A stretch of DNA of 30,822 nucleotides, from NCBI GenBank assembly GCA_011319805.1, contig SJRY01000127.1, positions 1-30,822 of the forward strand, given 5' to 3'. Position numbers and translations under genes: made by a program. Positions within the stretch are counted from its first letter, which is position 1. Every line of letters starts with the position of its first letter. The notes beneath the pieces are model-generated. The model was not told the origin of the DNA. It searched no databases and was given only the letters and a program-made list of their open reading frames with translations. This document shows positions 1-10,437 of this stretch, in pieces. The DNA comes from Macrocybe gigantea (taxonomy: Eukaryota; Basidiomycota; Agaricomycetes; Agaricales; Callistosporiaceae).

Positions 1-73
1 GTTGAGCGATCGGAACCGGTTCGATTGCCGCTTCCAAATGTCCAGCTGCGCGAGTCGCAACCTGTCGGAGCAT
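1..73 (-). CDS. Possible 5' end of an unrecognised gene leaving the window
   Basis: An ATG at 73-71 on the minus strand opens a frame that stays open to the window edge. It begins MLRQVATRAAGHLEAAIEPV, an amphipathic, Arg/Ala-rich start with no acidic residue before position 14, which would suit a mitochondrial presequence. Upstream on that strand lies a T36 tract followed by CT-rich DNA, common just before fungal start codons. Only 24 codons are visible, the base at -3 is a T (poor context), and no family is recognised, so this could be chance. Confidence 0.2.
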   Translation of the reverse strand, partial: MLRQVATRAAGHLEAAIEPVPIAQ

Positions 74-105
74 GCAGAGATCTATCCGATGCAGGCGCGA
101 AGAGA

Positions 106-108
<3 letters not shown>

Positions 109-144
<36 letters not shown>
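109..144. repeat. A36 homopolymer tract
   Basis: An uninterrupted run of 36 A on the plus strand, followed by a purine-only stretch of GAAA/GAGA repeats to about 170. Lysine-rich reading frames across it are an artefact of the tract. On the minus strand it reads as a pyrimidine tract ending about 35 nt upstream of a candidate start codon. Confidence 0.95.
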
Positions 145-146
<2 letters not shown>

Positions 147-3100
147 AAAAGAAAGAGAGAGAGAAAGTACCTGTGCCGACGAATTCGCTACGCCGCTGTT
201 CGCCCGAATGCCTGCCTGCGCGCAGCTAAGGCGTCTGTATTTGGGGCGGGAAACACACGTGGGCATCATGTGCGACGCAACTTAGACTCTGCTTAAACAT
301 GGCCTTTTCCATATGCGTAATTCTCGGAGAACTAGTTTCGAGTTTAATGCTAGCAAGAGGGAAGAAGAAAAAAGGCCAGCTTCGAGAGCTAAAACTTTCT
401 TCATGTCACCTGCTCATTCTCGACGTCATTTTATTTTCAGGCCTATACCGCCATCTTTGAGCACGACGCCTTGAATGTGCCTCTAAAGACTGTCAGTGAG
501 CGATGGCCACCGCCGTTCGCGTTACTTGCCCCATCCAGCACTTATTGGAGGAGGAAAAAAAAACTGAAACAGGCATCCGACAGTGGGTGATCGATCTGGG
601 TAATCGCGCTCTGAGGCAAGAGCGAGGAACTGCGGATCCGCTTGGCTAGAGTTTCTCTACGCGCGAGCGGAAGACGAGGATGTGAAGTGGCATAGGGTAG
701 TACAAAATGTGACCTCGGACGATTTTCTATTCCGTCCTTGGGTCCGATCGCCAAGCGGGTGGATCGCTCGTCTTTCCTGGAACGAGTCGTCTGCGCCCAC
801 ATCACTCATATCACCAGCACACCGGAAGGAGAACGGGGCCGCCACGAGTCGCGAATGGCATCTGCTACCCAAGATCGTGATCGAATCTCCTCTCTCCGTC
901 GACGCTCTGAACCGCCAATGGGTTCATCTCCGATTTTCTGGCTCGTGTTATAGGTTCGTCTGCGGCGTGCCCAAGTGGCTTGCTAAGAGCCTATGATATA
1001 TGGACTTATGCATGATAACTAGCGCGTATTTAGTAGGTCACCGAGGCTGCTTAACCCATGCGGTCCGCAGAGGGTCTCTTTGTGGTCTTCGTCCTTTGAG
1101 GTCGGAATGAAACCGCACGTTCAAAATACGAAAGGCGAGACGCATCCTAAAGGGATAGTTTGCGTTTTGGTATGCTATGGCTCTTCTGCTTGGCAATTGA
1201 CATCGCTGGACTGATAGATATCGCTGGGCGTCTTGTTGTCGTCCAACGGCAGTGTCGAACTTTGCGAAAGAGCACGAAGTCAACGGAATTCAGGCCACTA
1301 ATTGCCGAAATTCCTACCTATTACCTCGTTGTATGGGCGCTTTCTATCTCCTGAGTAAGCACCAACTCCATCTTCGGAACCTCTCGCGAGACGAGTGGTT
1401 TGTGTGTTGGACAAGAAAGGCACAGACCGATATCAACCCAATCACGGGTGGATGTCCTAAAGAAGAGTCTTGAAGAGGTACATAATTAATAATAAAGCGG
1501 ACTGAACGGAAGGATGGATCGCGGAGCACCGAAAGGATAACGAGCGTCTGTATCTTTAGATGCACATCTCAAAAACACCTGGGCACCGCAATACAGCTCC
1601 CGAACTGCCGTGATGGCCGAGACCTGATGGGCATTCAAACCACGTCCCTCTCGTGGTCCCTAACATGATCTTGGTGACCCTTGTTAGTTGTTTTCATGCC
1701 TCTTGCTTCTCTATATTTGTTTCTAAAGATAGTGCAGAAGGCGAAGCAGCGCTTGCGTCTGCAGCGTTCTAGCGTTACGCGTCTCCTCGTGATGCCCGAG
1801 TGATCACCGGAACCTGTTGACGAAGCCTTGGGAGTGAGCGAGCGAGCGATTCCCCCATGGAGAGAAGAGGCGACACTCGCACTGGATAGACACAGGATCC
1901 AGGACGTCTTTGGGGAGGTACGAGGCACGAGGGCTCGACTTTGCTGACAAAAACAGATGCGTCCGTGCCATCCTGAGATTCATCACTGCGCTTGCGGATC
2001 AAGGGCGCGTCTGACCGGATGCAACGCAGCTCACGGGGCTGATGCTGATGCTGGCTGGACATTGACGCTCGTAGGGGAAAAGAAAGAAGGGAACTGCAAA
2101 TCGCCAAACGGGCAACGATCAGGATCAGACTGTCAAGGACATACCCCCCCTCTGACCAGCGAACGTAAATAGTAAATATAGCACGCTTCTTCACTTCCTT
2201 CACCCTTGGTCAGCGGTTTTCTGTTCTGCGCTTGTAAGACGGCGAAGGATCGCCGCACAGCATGAGGCTGCGCGCGAGCCTACCCCTTGGCCTATCTCGA
2301 CTGTGTCCCACTCGCTGCAGCAGCGCGCAGAATGCTGTTACATGTGGCCTGACTCGGCACATGACAAACGTCTTGCCGTCACGAGTTTGCAAGAAACTTT
2401 TTGAAAAAAGAAGTTGCGCGCATAACCATCACAACGGGAGCCCGTGACAAGAACGCCAACTTTCCTCGTTGCGCTCGTCTCTCTCAATTCCCAGAACGTC
2501 CAACACGCCAAAACCTGTGTTTCTCCGACATCACTGTTAGAGCTCATCATGATCAAGCTCCAGCACCGCGATATCGTTGAACCGGACGTAACTCTGTACG
2601 GATCTAGAATGCACAGCAACAAGCGACTTCTGTGGACCTTAAAAAAAAAGATTCTTCAACTGGCTGCCCCGAATGACAGGGATTGCGTTTTCGTCCCGAG
2701 GTGACGTCACATTCCCTCTTCAACGGATTGCCCCGACTTCGCGGAACGAATCGGTACTGTATACGTGCATAATTCGTGTACGTCATCGTCATCATGCGTC
2801 GTGCTTTCTTCAAACAACCGATAAACGAATGTGTGATGATAATTCATGACGAACAAGCTACCGCAGCTAAAGACGTCGACGCATGTACAGCGTACGCTAT
2901 GCAGTACAAAAAGTGCACAAAAAGAGAAAACCATCTTTTGTACGCATACAGCTGAACGCAAAGAAAAGAGATTACGATAAAACAAGCGCACCTCTTCTTC
3001 TCATGCGTCCCCGTAAAAAAAAAAAAAAAAAAAGGAAAGGAAAATAGAAAGATGGGGTATACAAACTGCCGCGACCGCTTGTTCCGCAAACGCAGGATGC

Positions 3101-3513
3101 AGAGGACAGGGGAAAAAACCGGACGGGAAAACATGGCAGGAATGAGAACAACCGATGAGACGTGCACGAAGGAGGCCGGAAAGCGAAAAAGAGAGGGCTC
3201 GGAAAAGGGAATGGACTGCTTGGCTAGAAAACTTCTGGAATTATCACAAGGCGAACAATGAACCGTTCCGACCAAAAGAAAAAAAATTTTTTTTGAGAGG
3301 TCCATGCAAAAAAGAAGTCAAGAATAGTTCAGAAAATCAAAAAAAGGGTTCAGCCGAAAAAAGAACAAGACAAGGCTCGAACTTTCTCCGTGCAAAAAGA
3401 AAAAGACCAGAAATCCAAGACTCATCCAGACCCGTTGCCCCCGACACGTGTTACAAAAAGGGCACCAGAAACACATCCTTTCCCAAACTTTTGCCTCTCT
3501 TTCACACTCGGTT
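145..3513. other. Gene-poor region, no recognised gene
   Basis: No frame here resembles a known family. The only suggestive piece is at 439-589 on the plus strand. A good acceptor (pyrimidine tract ending in CAG at about 437-439) is followed by an open frame of about 49 codons starting AYTAIFEHDALNVPLKTVSE, but no upstream or downstream exon could be attached. Open frames at 1775-2203 (-) and 2444-2704 (+) have no convincing start context or domain. An A-run lies at about 3015-3033. The end near 3300-3513 is purine-rich on the plus strand and is probably the 3' UTR of the next gene. Confidence 0.5.
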
Positions 3514-4454
3514 TTAGAACACGACGATCGCCGCGCCAGCGATGGCCGAGAACACGACAGCGGCGAACGCACCGACGTTCGAGTTGATCTTGAGAGGGCC
3601 ATGGCAGCAGAGGAAGTAGAAGGCGAGTTGGCGGCTGCGGTGCCGGTTCCCGTGGATCTGGACGTAGAAGACGCGGTGTTGGAGCCCTGGACGGTGGTTC
3701 CGAAACCGCTACTTGTCGCGGAACGGGTTCTGTTTCGGAAAAGGAGCAAGATTAGGATGGCGCAATCGGGTTAAAAAGACAAGTTGGTCTGGCACTCACG
3801 TGACGACGGGTGTCGTTGCGGAGGTGACAGAGCCCGTACTGGTTCCAGTGACGGTACCGGAGGTGGTGGAGGACACAGAGGACACAGAGGACGCGCTGGG
3901 GTTGAGAGCGATGTTGAAGGGCGCGGTCTGCGAGTAGACGTCGTTGACGTTGCCGATGTTGAAAGCTTGCAAGACGTATCCATCCCTGATTGATGCGGAT
4001 GTCAAACTACGCTCAAATTAAAATCGTCTTCTCACGGCGGTACTTACCGGGGGGCGGGAACGACGGGGAGGGTGACGGTCAGAGAACTTTGGCCGGGTTG
4101 GACATTGTTCGCGATGGCGAATGTGTCGTGGAAGACGGTGTTCTGCAGCTGGAGAGAGAAGGGGCTGCAGGTGGTGGCGACCATTCAGCAAAAACATCGA
4201 AATGTAGCATCCATCCCGTGTAAAGGATGCGGCGGGAGGGAGGCTGACACGTACGGGTCAGTCGGCTGCCAGTCCCACTCGATTGTGATCTGTGCAGCGC
4301 TCATAACGTTGGCGGGAGTGTGAAGCGTGAGGGCGTTGACGAAGGGAGCGACGAGAGTGAGCAAGCTGATGCAACGTTGTTTTTGTTTTCTTCCTCAGCG
4401 ACTCGGCGAATACGCGCAAAGAAAGAACAAAGCTTACCTGAGGGCAGCGAACAT
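3514..4454 (-). CDS. Secreted Ser/Thr-rich Kre9/Knh1-domain protein, predicted GPI-anchored
   Basis: Five exons: 4438-4454, 4255-4365, 4048-4164, 3800-3985, 3514-3729. The product is about 215 aa. The start is a signal peptide (MFAALSLLTLVAPFVNA) split by the first intron. A Kre9/Knh1-type N-terminal domain follows, with the family-like pieces ITIEWDWQPTDPPFSLQLQN, DTFAIANNV and DGYVLQAFNIGNV. Next is a long Ser/Thr/Gly linker, expected to be O-mannosylated. The C-terminus is a hydrophobic tail (NVGAFAAVVFSAIAGAAIVV) ending F-stop, as expected for GPI addition. To reach that tail the frame must change at about 3603, where a CC run appears one base short; without it, translation continues in an Arg/Ser-rich frame lacking an anchor. 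Known members are cell-surface proteins linked to beta-1,6-glucan or cell-wall assembly; the exact role here is inferred. Splice sites and phases are all consistent. Confidence 0.85.
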
Positions 4455-4585
4455 TTTTGCGATGGAGGCGAGGAGAAGATGGTGGTCTGAGGTTGGAATT
4501 AGGGGAAGGAAGGCTTAACAGAGAAAAAAAAGCGGACGACTCGAGGGAAGATATTAGAACCGGATCCAACAAACAACGCCATGCC

Positions 4586-4595
4586 AAATATATAG
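4586..4595 (-). promoter_or_regulatory. TATA-box candidate for the GPI protein gene
   Basis: Minus strand reads CTATATATTT about 132-141 nt upstream of the start codon at 4454. The distance allows a TSS some 30 nt downstream and a 5' UTR of about 100 nt. No other TATA-like element is as good in the 331-bp gap to the upstream ATP23 stop codon. Confidence 0.45.
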
Positions 4596-4785
4596 TAGGG
4601 ATTATGTAACATTTAATTTGCTATAATTATCGCTCTTTTGATGGGGAATCTATGGCGAGCAGGCCAGCCAGTCGTTCTATCGTGCTATCGTGCCGTATCC
4701 TTGCAATAAAGGCAATAAAGATAGTGAGTAGGGCGTGCGCGGCGATGAGGGGCGGTATAAAACGGGGCAAGAGTGCAGGGGACAA

Positions 4786-5930
4786 TCAATAGATCTGTAG
4801 AGCCCCTGTGTGAGTCTACGGACGTTTGGTGGGAAACGAATTCAGCCCTCACCTCATCAAACGGACGGGTGTCGCTGAAGCAGCTGTCGAACACCTCGTT
4901 GACCACACGTTCCGCCGTTTCGTGGTCTGGGCACGACGGATTTGCCTCGACGGACGTAACCGCCCTGCGGCGAACGCAAGCCTGTGATATTTTGCATGTA
5001 ATCAATAACCCGTCCGCAGCAAGAACCGCGAGCACTAGCCGTGTGGCGTTTGGCGGCTCTATTCTTGGCTCACGCACCTGGTGCTGTTTGGTGAACGACA
5101 TGAATCCTCGGCGGAGTTCTCGTGCGTAGCGACAATCACCGCTGAGGCTGTTCGCTCGTATCTTTCCAAACAAATGACGGCAACAGCGACAGCAGTCAGA
5201 AACGCTTGAGGGTAACACGGGTAGAGACGCAAAACGGAAGCAGCAGCGCACCTCGCTACAGGCATGATGCCTCAAGTTGTTCCAGTCGACCTTGAACCTG
5301 CAGTGATCGTACATGTGCACCAGCTCGTGTACGAGGGTATCTTCCATGTGTTTTTGCCCGAAGAAATGCCCGCTGCATAGTATGACCGCACCTGGGTCGG
5401 GCGTGAAACCTCCCGCGCGAGTCATGTCGCAGGGCGCGCAGACAACGTTCGACGGGGGCACCTCGCATCCAGCGAGCTTCAGGTGCTTCAGCATGAACAC
5501 GACAGCCGGGCCTAATTCGGGCATATATCGTTGCGACGGACACGCGCGTCAGAGTTATGAAATGCATCCAGCACAACGCAGGTGAAATTTCATTTTTTTT
5601 TTTAGTTTTAAAAGTCAACGTTCAAAGAAGTGTGTGTGAGACGGGAGGCAATGGACGAAGAAAGGGAATGGAAAAACCGACTGAACTGTAATTCATCAAG
5701 TAATCCCTGGTCTTCTCACACTGCCGCGTATCGTACGCATCTATCCACTCCTGTCGCTCCTCCTTCGTGACGCCCATACCCGTTATGAGTGCAGCCTGCC
5801 TTCTCCATCTCTCGAACGCGTTGGGCGCTCTCGACTCGGATGCTTTAACAGATGCAGGCTCCGAGTTCGGCCCACTTTGCGTCGAAGAAGATGCGGATGC
5901 GGAGGAGGAAGGGGAGGATGACGACGACAT
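4786..5930 (-). CDS. ATP23: ATP23 mitochondrial inner-membrane metalloprotease/chaperone
   Basis: Five exons: 5687-5930, 5252-5511, 5078-5161, 4853-4981, 4786-4794, giving 726 nt and 241 aa with no frame break. The zinc-metalloprotease motif HELVH is at residues 143-147, followed by MYDHCRF as in Atp23 proteins. Other family marks are NYSPAVVFMLKHLKL, Cys97/Cys106/Cys109, the HACSE/SGDC region, TKQHQ, ACVRRRA, NEVFDSCFSDTRPFDE, and the typical ending EIY completed by a 9-nt last exon. In yeast Atp23 processes the Atp6 precursor and helps assemble the F1Fo ATP synthase in the intermembrane space. The N-terminus (about 45 aa) is Ser-rich and poorly conserved. Intron 1 (5512-5686, 175 nt) has a weak donor, A|GTTCAG, but restores the conserved join exactly. 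Introns 2 and 3 (90 and 96 nt) are stop-free and in frame. Confidence 0.95.
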
Positions 5931-6110
5931 TCGTCGATTTGACAGGAAAAATTGGTCTGTCCCTCGATTTCCTTTCGTTTAGGGCATGTGCTTCACACGA
6001 GCACATGACTCCGGACGGGCCGGGGACCGGTACTGCTGTGGCCGGTCTCTTGACCCAAGAGAAAATGCGTCAAGATCCATGTCTGTAGGTTTTTCTAGAG
6101 AAGGCAGTCC

Positions 6111-6215
6111 TTTTACCAGAAGATCAAGTTATTGAAAAATCTATCTGCCATATATAGTAGATGGCCTGCTATGTATGGCAAATAGATTTTTCAATAACTG
6201 GATCATACAGTAAAA
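6111..6215. repeat. Large imperfect inverted repeat (MITE-like hairpin)
   Basis: Left arm 6122-6157 and right arm 6169-6204 are inverted copies matching at 33 of 36 positions, with an 11-bp spacer (6158-6168). The homology weakens but continues outwards to 6111 and 6215 (11 of 15 positions), ending in TTTTAC / GTAAAA. The core arm begins GATCAAGTTATTGAAAAATC. The element lies about 180 bp upstream of the ATP23 start codon. No transposase ORF or clear target-site duplication is visible. It could be a small non-autonomous DNA transposon remnant or the source of a hairpin RNA. Confidence 0.85.
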
Positions 6216-6913
6216 TATGTCCTTTTCCGTTGAACAAACTCTGCAGTAAATACGACATGGACTTTAAAAGCTTTTTCCCACGGTTATACCCTCCAACCAC
6301 AGCAGTGGGGGCCCATTTCCCCTTTCCACCGACTCCGACTATCTGAGCACAGTTGCTAACTGGTTGATTATCCATAGCAGAGCATCTGGATCACTACCGA
6401 TAAGGACGCCCAACAATTCACACTCAACTCCCGATAGGATATTTGTCCTCCATTCAACGCAGCATGCGGATAGCGCGATTGAAATGAGGTCTAGACGTGG
6501 TACGCCTTGGTTGGAAATAACATGAAAAACAAGGAAAACAACAAAGCCAAGGCACGACACTGCCATTGAGACATGGCCCACGATCGTTGATAGCGTTTGC
6601 CAGGCACGCTCGTCGTTGTTCCACATTCTACGATCAGTCGAGCACTCGACATGGCGATCGTCTCGCTCCCTCTTACCCTTAACACTGATCTAGACTCGCG
6701 TTTTCGCATGCACCAAGGCGCGAATGTGCATCGTCGTCCTGTGTTCCTGATCCCCTGTTCGCAGATCAGACTCATCCTGGCTCGACTCGGTTCGACAGGA
6801 CATAGACAGGACGATATCTTATCCTGCAAGGACCTGGACTGTTATCTTCCCTGACGCAAGGATATTTCGGAGACAATTACTCCGTTTTACACTATGCTGG
6901 CCGATGAATGTAT

Positions 6914-7216
6914 TCACTCAAGGGCTGGAGTCCTCGCAGATCTGTTCGACATAGACCTACCTAGAGTCGGCATGCCACCAGTCCATTGGATCAGGAAGCC
7001 AACGTAGACATCTTCTGAATCCCCATTCTTCGCATCACACAGCCTATTAGGTGCCAACATTTCCACATCTGATGAGTCTAGATCACCACATTGACATGGG
7101 TACTCAAACGCTTGTATTTGATGTCCAACTGGGGCATCATTCGTCCTCCCACCCGTCCGTCTCTTGCGCTCATGGCGCGAACTCGACCTTCTAGACCCCC
7201 ATGTGAATCCTGCCAT
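6914..7216 (-). CDS. Hypothetical ORF, 100 aa
   Basis: An ATG-initiated frame of 100 codons. The first third is Arg/Ser-rich; the middle is acidic with a short Cys pair (FEYPCQCGDLDSSDVEMLAP). No family is recognised, no splice structure was needed, and there is no clear promoter. Another ATG frame overlaps it on the same strand (ending at 7078), so at most one of the two is coding. It could be an exon of a longer gene with 6339-6626, but no join was found. Confidence 0.2.
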   Translation of the reverse strand: MAGFTWGSRRSSSRHERKRRTGGRTNDAPVGHQIQAFEYPCQCGDLDSSDVEMLAPNRLCDAKNGDSEDVYVGFLIQWTGGMPTLGRSMSNRSARTPALE

Positions 7217-8940
7217 TTGACGATCCTGACTATATGGTGACTAGCCGATGTCATGGGGATAAAAAACACGAATGCGGGCAGAGCGTCTTGGGCTGCTGCA
7301 GCCCTTGGCGAAAACAACAGCAGGGAGATGAAAGGTGGAAACAGATGGCAAGAAAAAGGTGAAATGGGAAAAAAAAAAAGGTTCCTTTGTTCTGTCCTTT
7401 TTTTCGCGACTTGCAGACCCAAGCTAACCCCTGGCAATTTGCTCTCCTTCCACGTCGACGATTGTTCTCGTTTTCACATCGCGTGTCCCTGTGCATCCCT
7501 CCCCCCCGTTGTGTATCCGCGATTGCCGTGGTGCATCACGCGAAGGTGGACAACCCTTTTCTTTCGACGCATGTCCAAGCGTTTGTTAGCTTCTGGACTC
7601 GACGCCAGAGCGGAAGATAAGGAGCCGTTTGTATTCATTCCTGAGTCCAAGATAACCAAGCGAACGAAAGAGGACAAGTGCAATGTGCACGCGTAAATTC
7701 GCTGTCGCACCTACTGCCACGTCAAGTGCGCAATCTGACGCCTTGGGTTCATATCGCAAAAGGGGAAGGACGACCGAGAGAGATGGGAAAAGGTAACAGT
7801 AGTAGGCTAATTGTCTATTTACCGGGATGGACCTGCGTATGTAAGTTGACGATGTCAAGGGCTCAACTCAGCGGTGGGCGTCTCTTCCCTCTGGACAAAC
7901 CAGTGGTAGCCAATCGCGTGGATCAATCGCCTATCACCATCGCCGTTATGGAAATACCTTTCATTCATTTCCTCTGTTCGACATCTTGTTGACAAACGCG
8001 TCGCGAAACTTTGTGCCCTCCATGGTTGAATTGTCGCTCAAAAGTCACACGACGCGCACGCGGAAAATTGAATCGCCCTTTTTGCGAAGCAGACCGAGGC
8101 TCTTCAATTGAATCGTATGACAACTGTGCCGACACGTCCAACCTCACGAAGAATCCGCTATCTCAACAATAGCACCCTGCACCCCGGCCGCCTTTTCTAC
8201 CGATAAAGTACATATCACGCGACGGTTAATCCAGATCGCTCGATTCTTCACCGCATTACCCGAGTTGAATGACAAACTCGAAGATCCCTCTGTTACGGGT
8301 CCAATTCAGTCTTCTTCTCCCCCCCCCCCACGTTGCGAAAAAGTTCAATATACGCGGATGCATTTGTCGTTAAACCGGATGTAAAGGGCAAGATTTCAAT
8401 CAACAGCCGAAAGGGTCTTCTGAAAGCACACAAGTCGTTTGATGAGCTTTGAATCTCATGTTGGATATGACATGGAAGAGTAGTCACCCCTTGCTCTACC
8501 CTCGCAAAACGAGCAACGGTGCGTTCCAACAACATCAAAGCGAGCGAACACCTTTTTTGCCATTGGTCGACACTATCCCATAAGCCGTTCTGCCGTACCG
8601 TGCCCTCGTCGGCCCCCCACTCCTCGTTCTATGTCATGCTCGCATTCCTTCGGTACCTGACCGATGTCACGCATTTTTTTTAATTCCCGACTTGCACAAT
8701 CCGCCATGTTTCCTCCCCTTCAACATGTCTTGCTGCTCGTCAATTGAAAAAAGCAATGATCCGCATTGCGCCGCGTCTCAGCTTTTGAGCCCCTTTTTCT
8801 TTCCTTCTTTCTTTTTTTTTCCCGATGGCTTATTCATCTTACGTCGCTAGCAGCGTTTCATTTTAGCTCAAGCGCGTCGGGCAGGGTCGACAAAGTTGAG
8901 CACTCCTTACGATGTCCTGCTGACGATTGCAATCATCATC

Positions 8941-9171
8941 CTACAGCAGATGACAGGTAATCGATTTAATCGCTCTCAGGATCGATCCATGCTTCGAACG
9001 GCTATCCGGAGCGCACGAGCGTTTAGCCGTGCAAACCTCGTCATGGGACCAGCCCATGGCAGAGCTCACTAAGCCAGAAGAATACCTGCGTGGTGAGAGC
9101 GGCGTGATCAGGACCTGATTATCCGCTCGGTCACGCCGGCGCTGACGATAGTACTTGTCCAAGTCGCGCAT
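8941..9171 (-). CDS. Hypothetical ORF or exon, 76 aa, possibly extended by a frame break
   Basis: The frame starts MRDLDKYYRQRRRDRADNQV, a strongly charged helical-looking segment. Immediately upstream, one frame away, lies LYEHISQAAERKNA (about 9170-9211), also helical and charged. Joining them needs one extra base near 9170, the kind of break seen in the recognised genes of this window. No family is recognised. This is suggestive only. Confidence 0.2.
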   Translation of the reverse strand: MRDLDKYYRQRRRDRADNQVLITPLSPRRYSSGLVSSAMGWSHDEVCTAKRSCAPDSRSKHGSILRAIKSITCHLL

Positions 9172-10437
9172 GCGTTCTTGCGCTCGGCGGCTTGGCTGAT
9201 GTGCTCATAGAGTGGCTGGGACTAAGGCTTCCTGCCCCGCAATGTGCACTGGGGTAATTGCAAATTCGCTAGTCATCCATAATATGTATGTATTGCAGGT
9301 TACAGATATGATGTCCACTTGGCCTGTTTCTCGGTTCGTTATATCTATGTGTATCTGTCAAATCGTACGCTAGGATGTTGAGAACCTGCCAACTCAAATG
9401 TAAAAATTCCCGACAGGTCGCACGGAAAAGGGTTCAGTCCTTTTGAATCAGCATGCCCATTCATTAGACGCGACCATGTCACACTTTTCACCAAACAGAT
9501 CGAAGGGAAGGGGGGGGCAGACGAACGGATAATTAGAAGAACACATGCCATTTAGGCGATGATTCCTCGGTGCGACAATGAGGCGCATCTGTATTCAACT
9601 CTGGCATCTAAATTTATGTAGCGTATCATCTTCAAATCTTCTGTCATCGGACTTTTCAGGATCCGTTCGGTGCATGCGTGCCTTCCCTTGTTCTTTTGCT
9701 TCTTCTTCGAATCACCAGATCAAATCTTGTCATGACTGCCGTAAGACCCAGCCGGATGCGTGTCACTATCAGGCCTTACCGCCAAGCCGCAGAAGGAATG
9801 CGCGACACGTCGGGGTGGCTTGGGTGGGGGCAGAGAAACAAATCTGCGGTCGGACTTGCAGCTGCCGGTCAATGGCACCACATTGCCGATCTGGCGTAAA
9901 CCGAGCGCAAAGACAGGGCTGACTCGTTCCAGAATAAGGGAAAATGAGAGGAAATCGAGGGTGCCTTCCTTCTCGACAATGGTTTGACAAGCAGAACAGC
10001 TGGTTTCCGTGAGGAAAGCGCAAACAAGAAGACAGGGAGCGTGATGCGCGCTCGTCGTAGCGTCATGCAGTAGGAAGATTCATATCACGACAAAACCGGA
10101 GAGCGCATGCGCGTTCCTTTCGAAGACGAAGCAGACGACCCTGGGCTAGAAGAAAAGAAAGCAAGACGCATCGTCGGTGCTTGACCGTTGGATTAAAGTG
10201 AAAGTTTCAATGCAGGATTGCCCGTTTATGTACAAGACCTCTGCAACATAGTTGACGCGGAAGGGGATGCGATGACGCAAGTTCGCTCGCTTGCGACTTT
10301 GAAAACGTGTAAGTAATACACATCCAGGATATTCGTACCCGATGCCGGGCCGGGGGGGGGGAGGTTACATACGTACTGTACATAGAAACAACATGGTGTG
10401 AACGCACGCCTTCCAAAAAATCCATTGGAAAACAAAT

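Larger units (their letters stand above)
6216..10437. other. Long region without a recognised gene
   Basis: About 4.2 kb with no recognisable domain on either strand. Short ATG-initiated frames occur, mainly on the minus strand: 6339-6626 (one hydrophobic segment near its start), 6914-7216 and 8941-9171 (listed separately), and 8293-8538 (81 aa, no motifs). Homopolymers include an A-run near 7370, T-runs near 8672 and 8813, C9 near 8321 and G10 near 10352. Since frame breaks affect the recognised genes, a poorly conserved gene could be hidden here. Confidence 0.5.

Noticed and set aside
2..296. Three Lys-rich ORFs over the left edge
   Set aside because: They owe their length to the A36 tract, which is open in three frames.
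1606..1660. Sequence resembling the 5' half of a tRNA-Ser/Leu (GATGGCCGAGA)
   Set aside because: No anticodon arm or T-arm follows at the proper spacing.
3318..3513. Arg/Ser-rich C-terminal extension of the Kre9-type protein
   Set aside because: It is the wrong frame after the break near 3603; the alternate frame gives a textbook GPI tail and stop at 3514.
4685..4785. ATP23 ORF continuing past residue DEV to 4685
   Set aside because: It reads through the last intron; splicing to a 9-nt exon gives the conserved ending DEIY and a stop at 4786.
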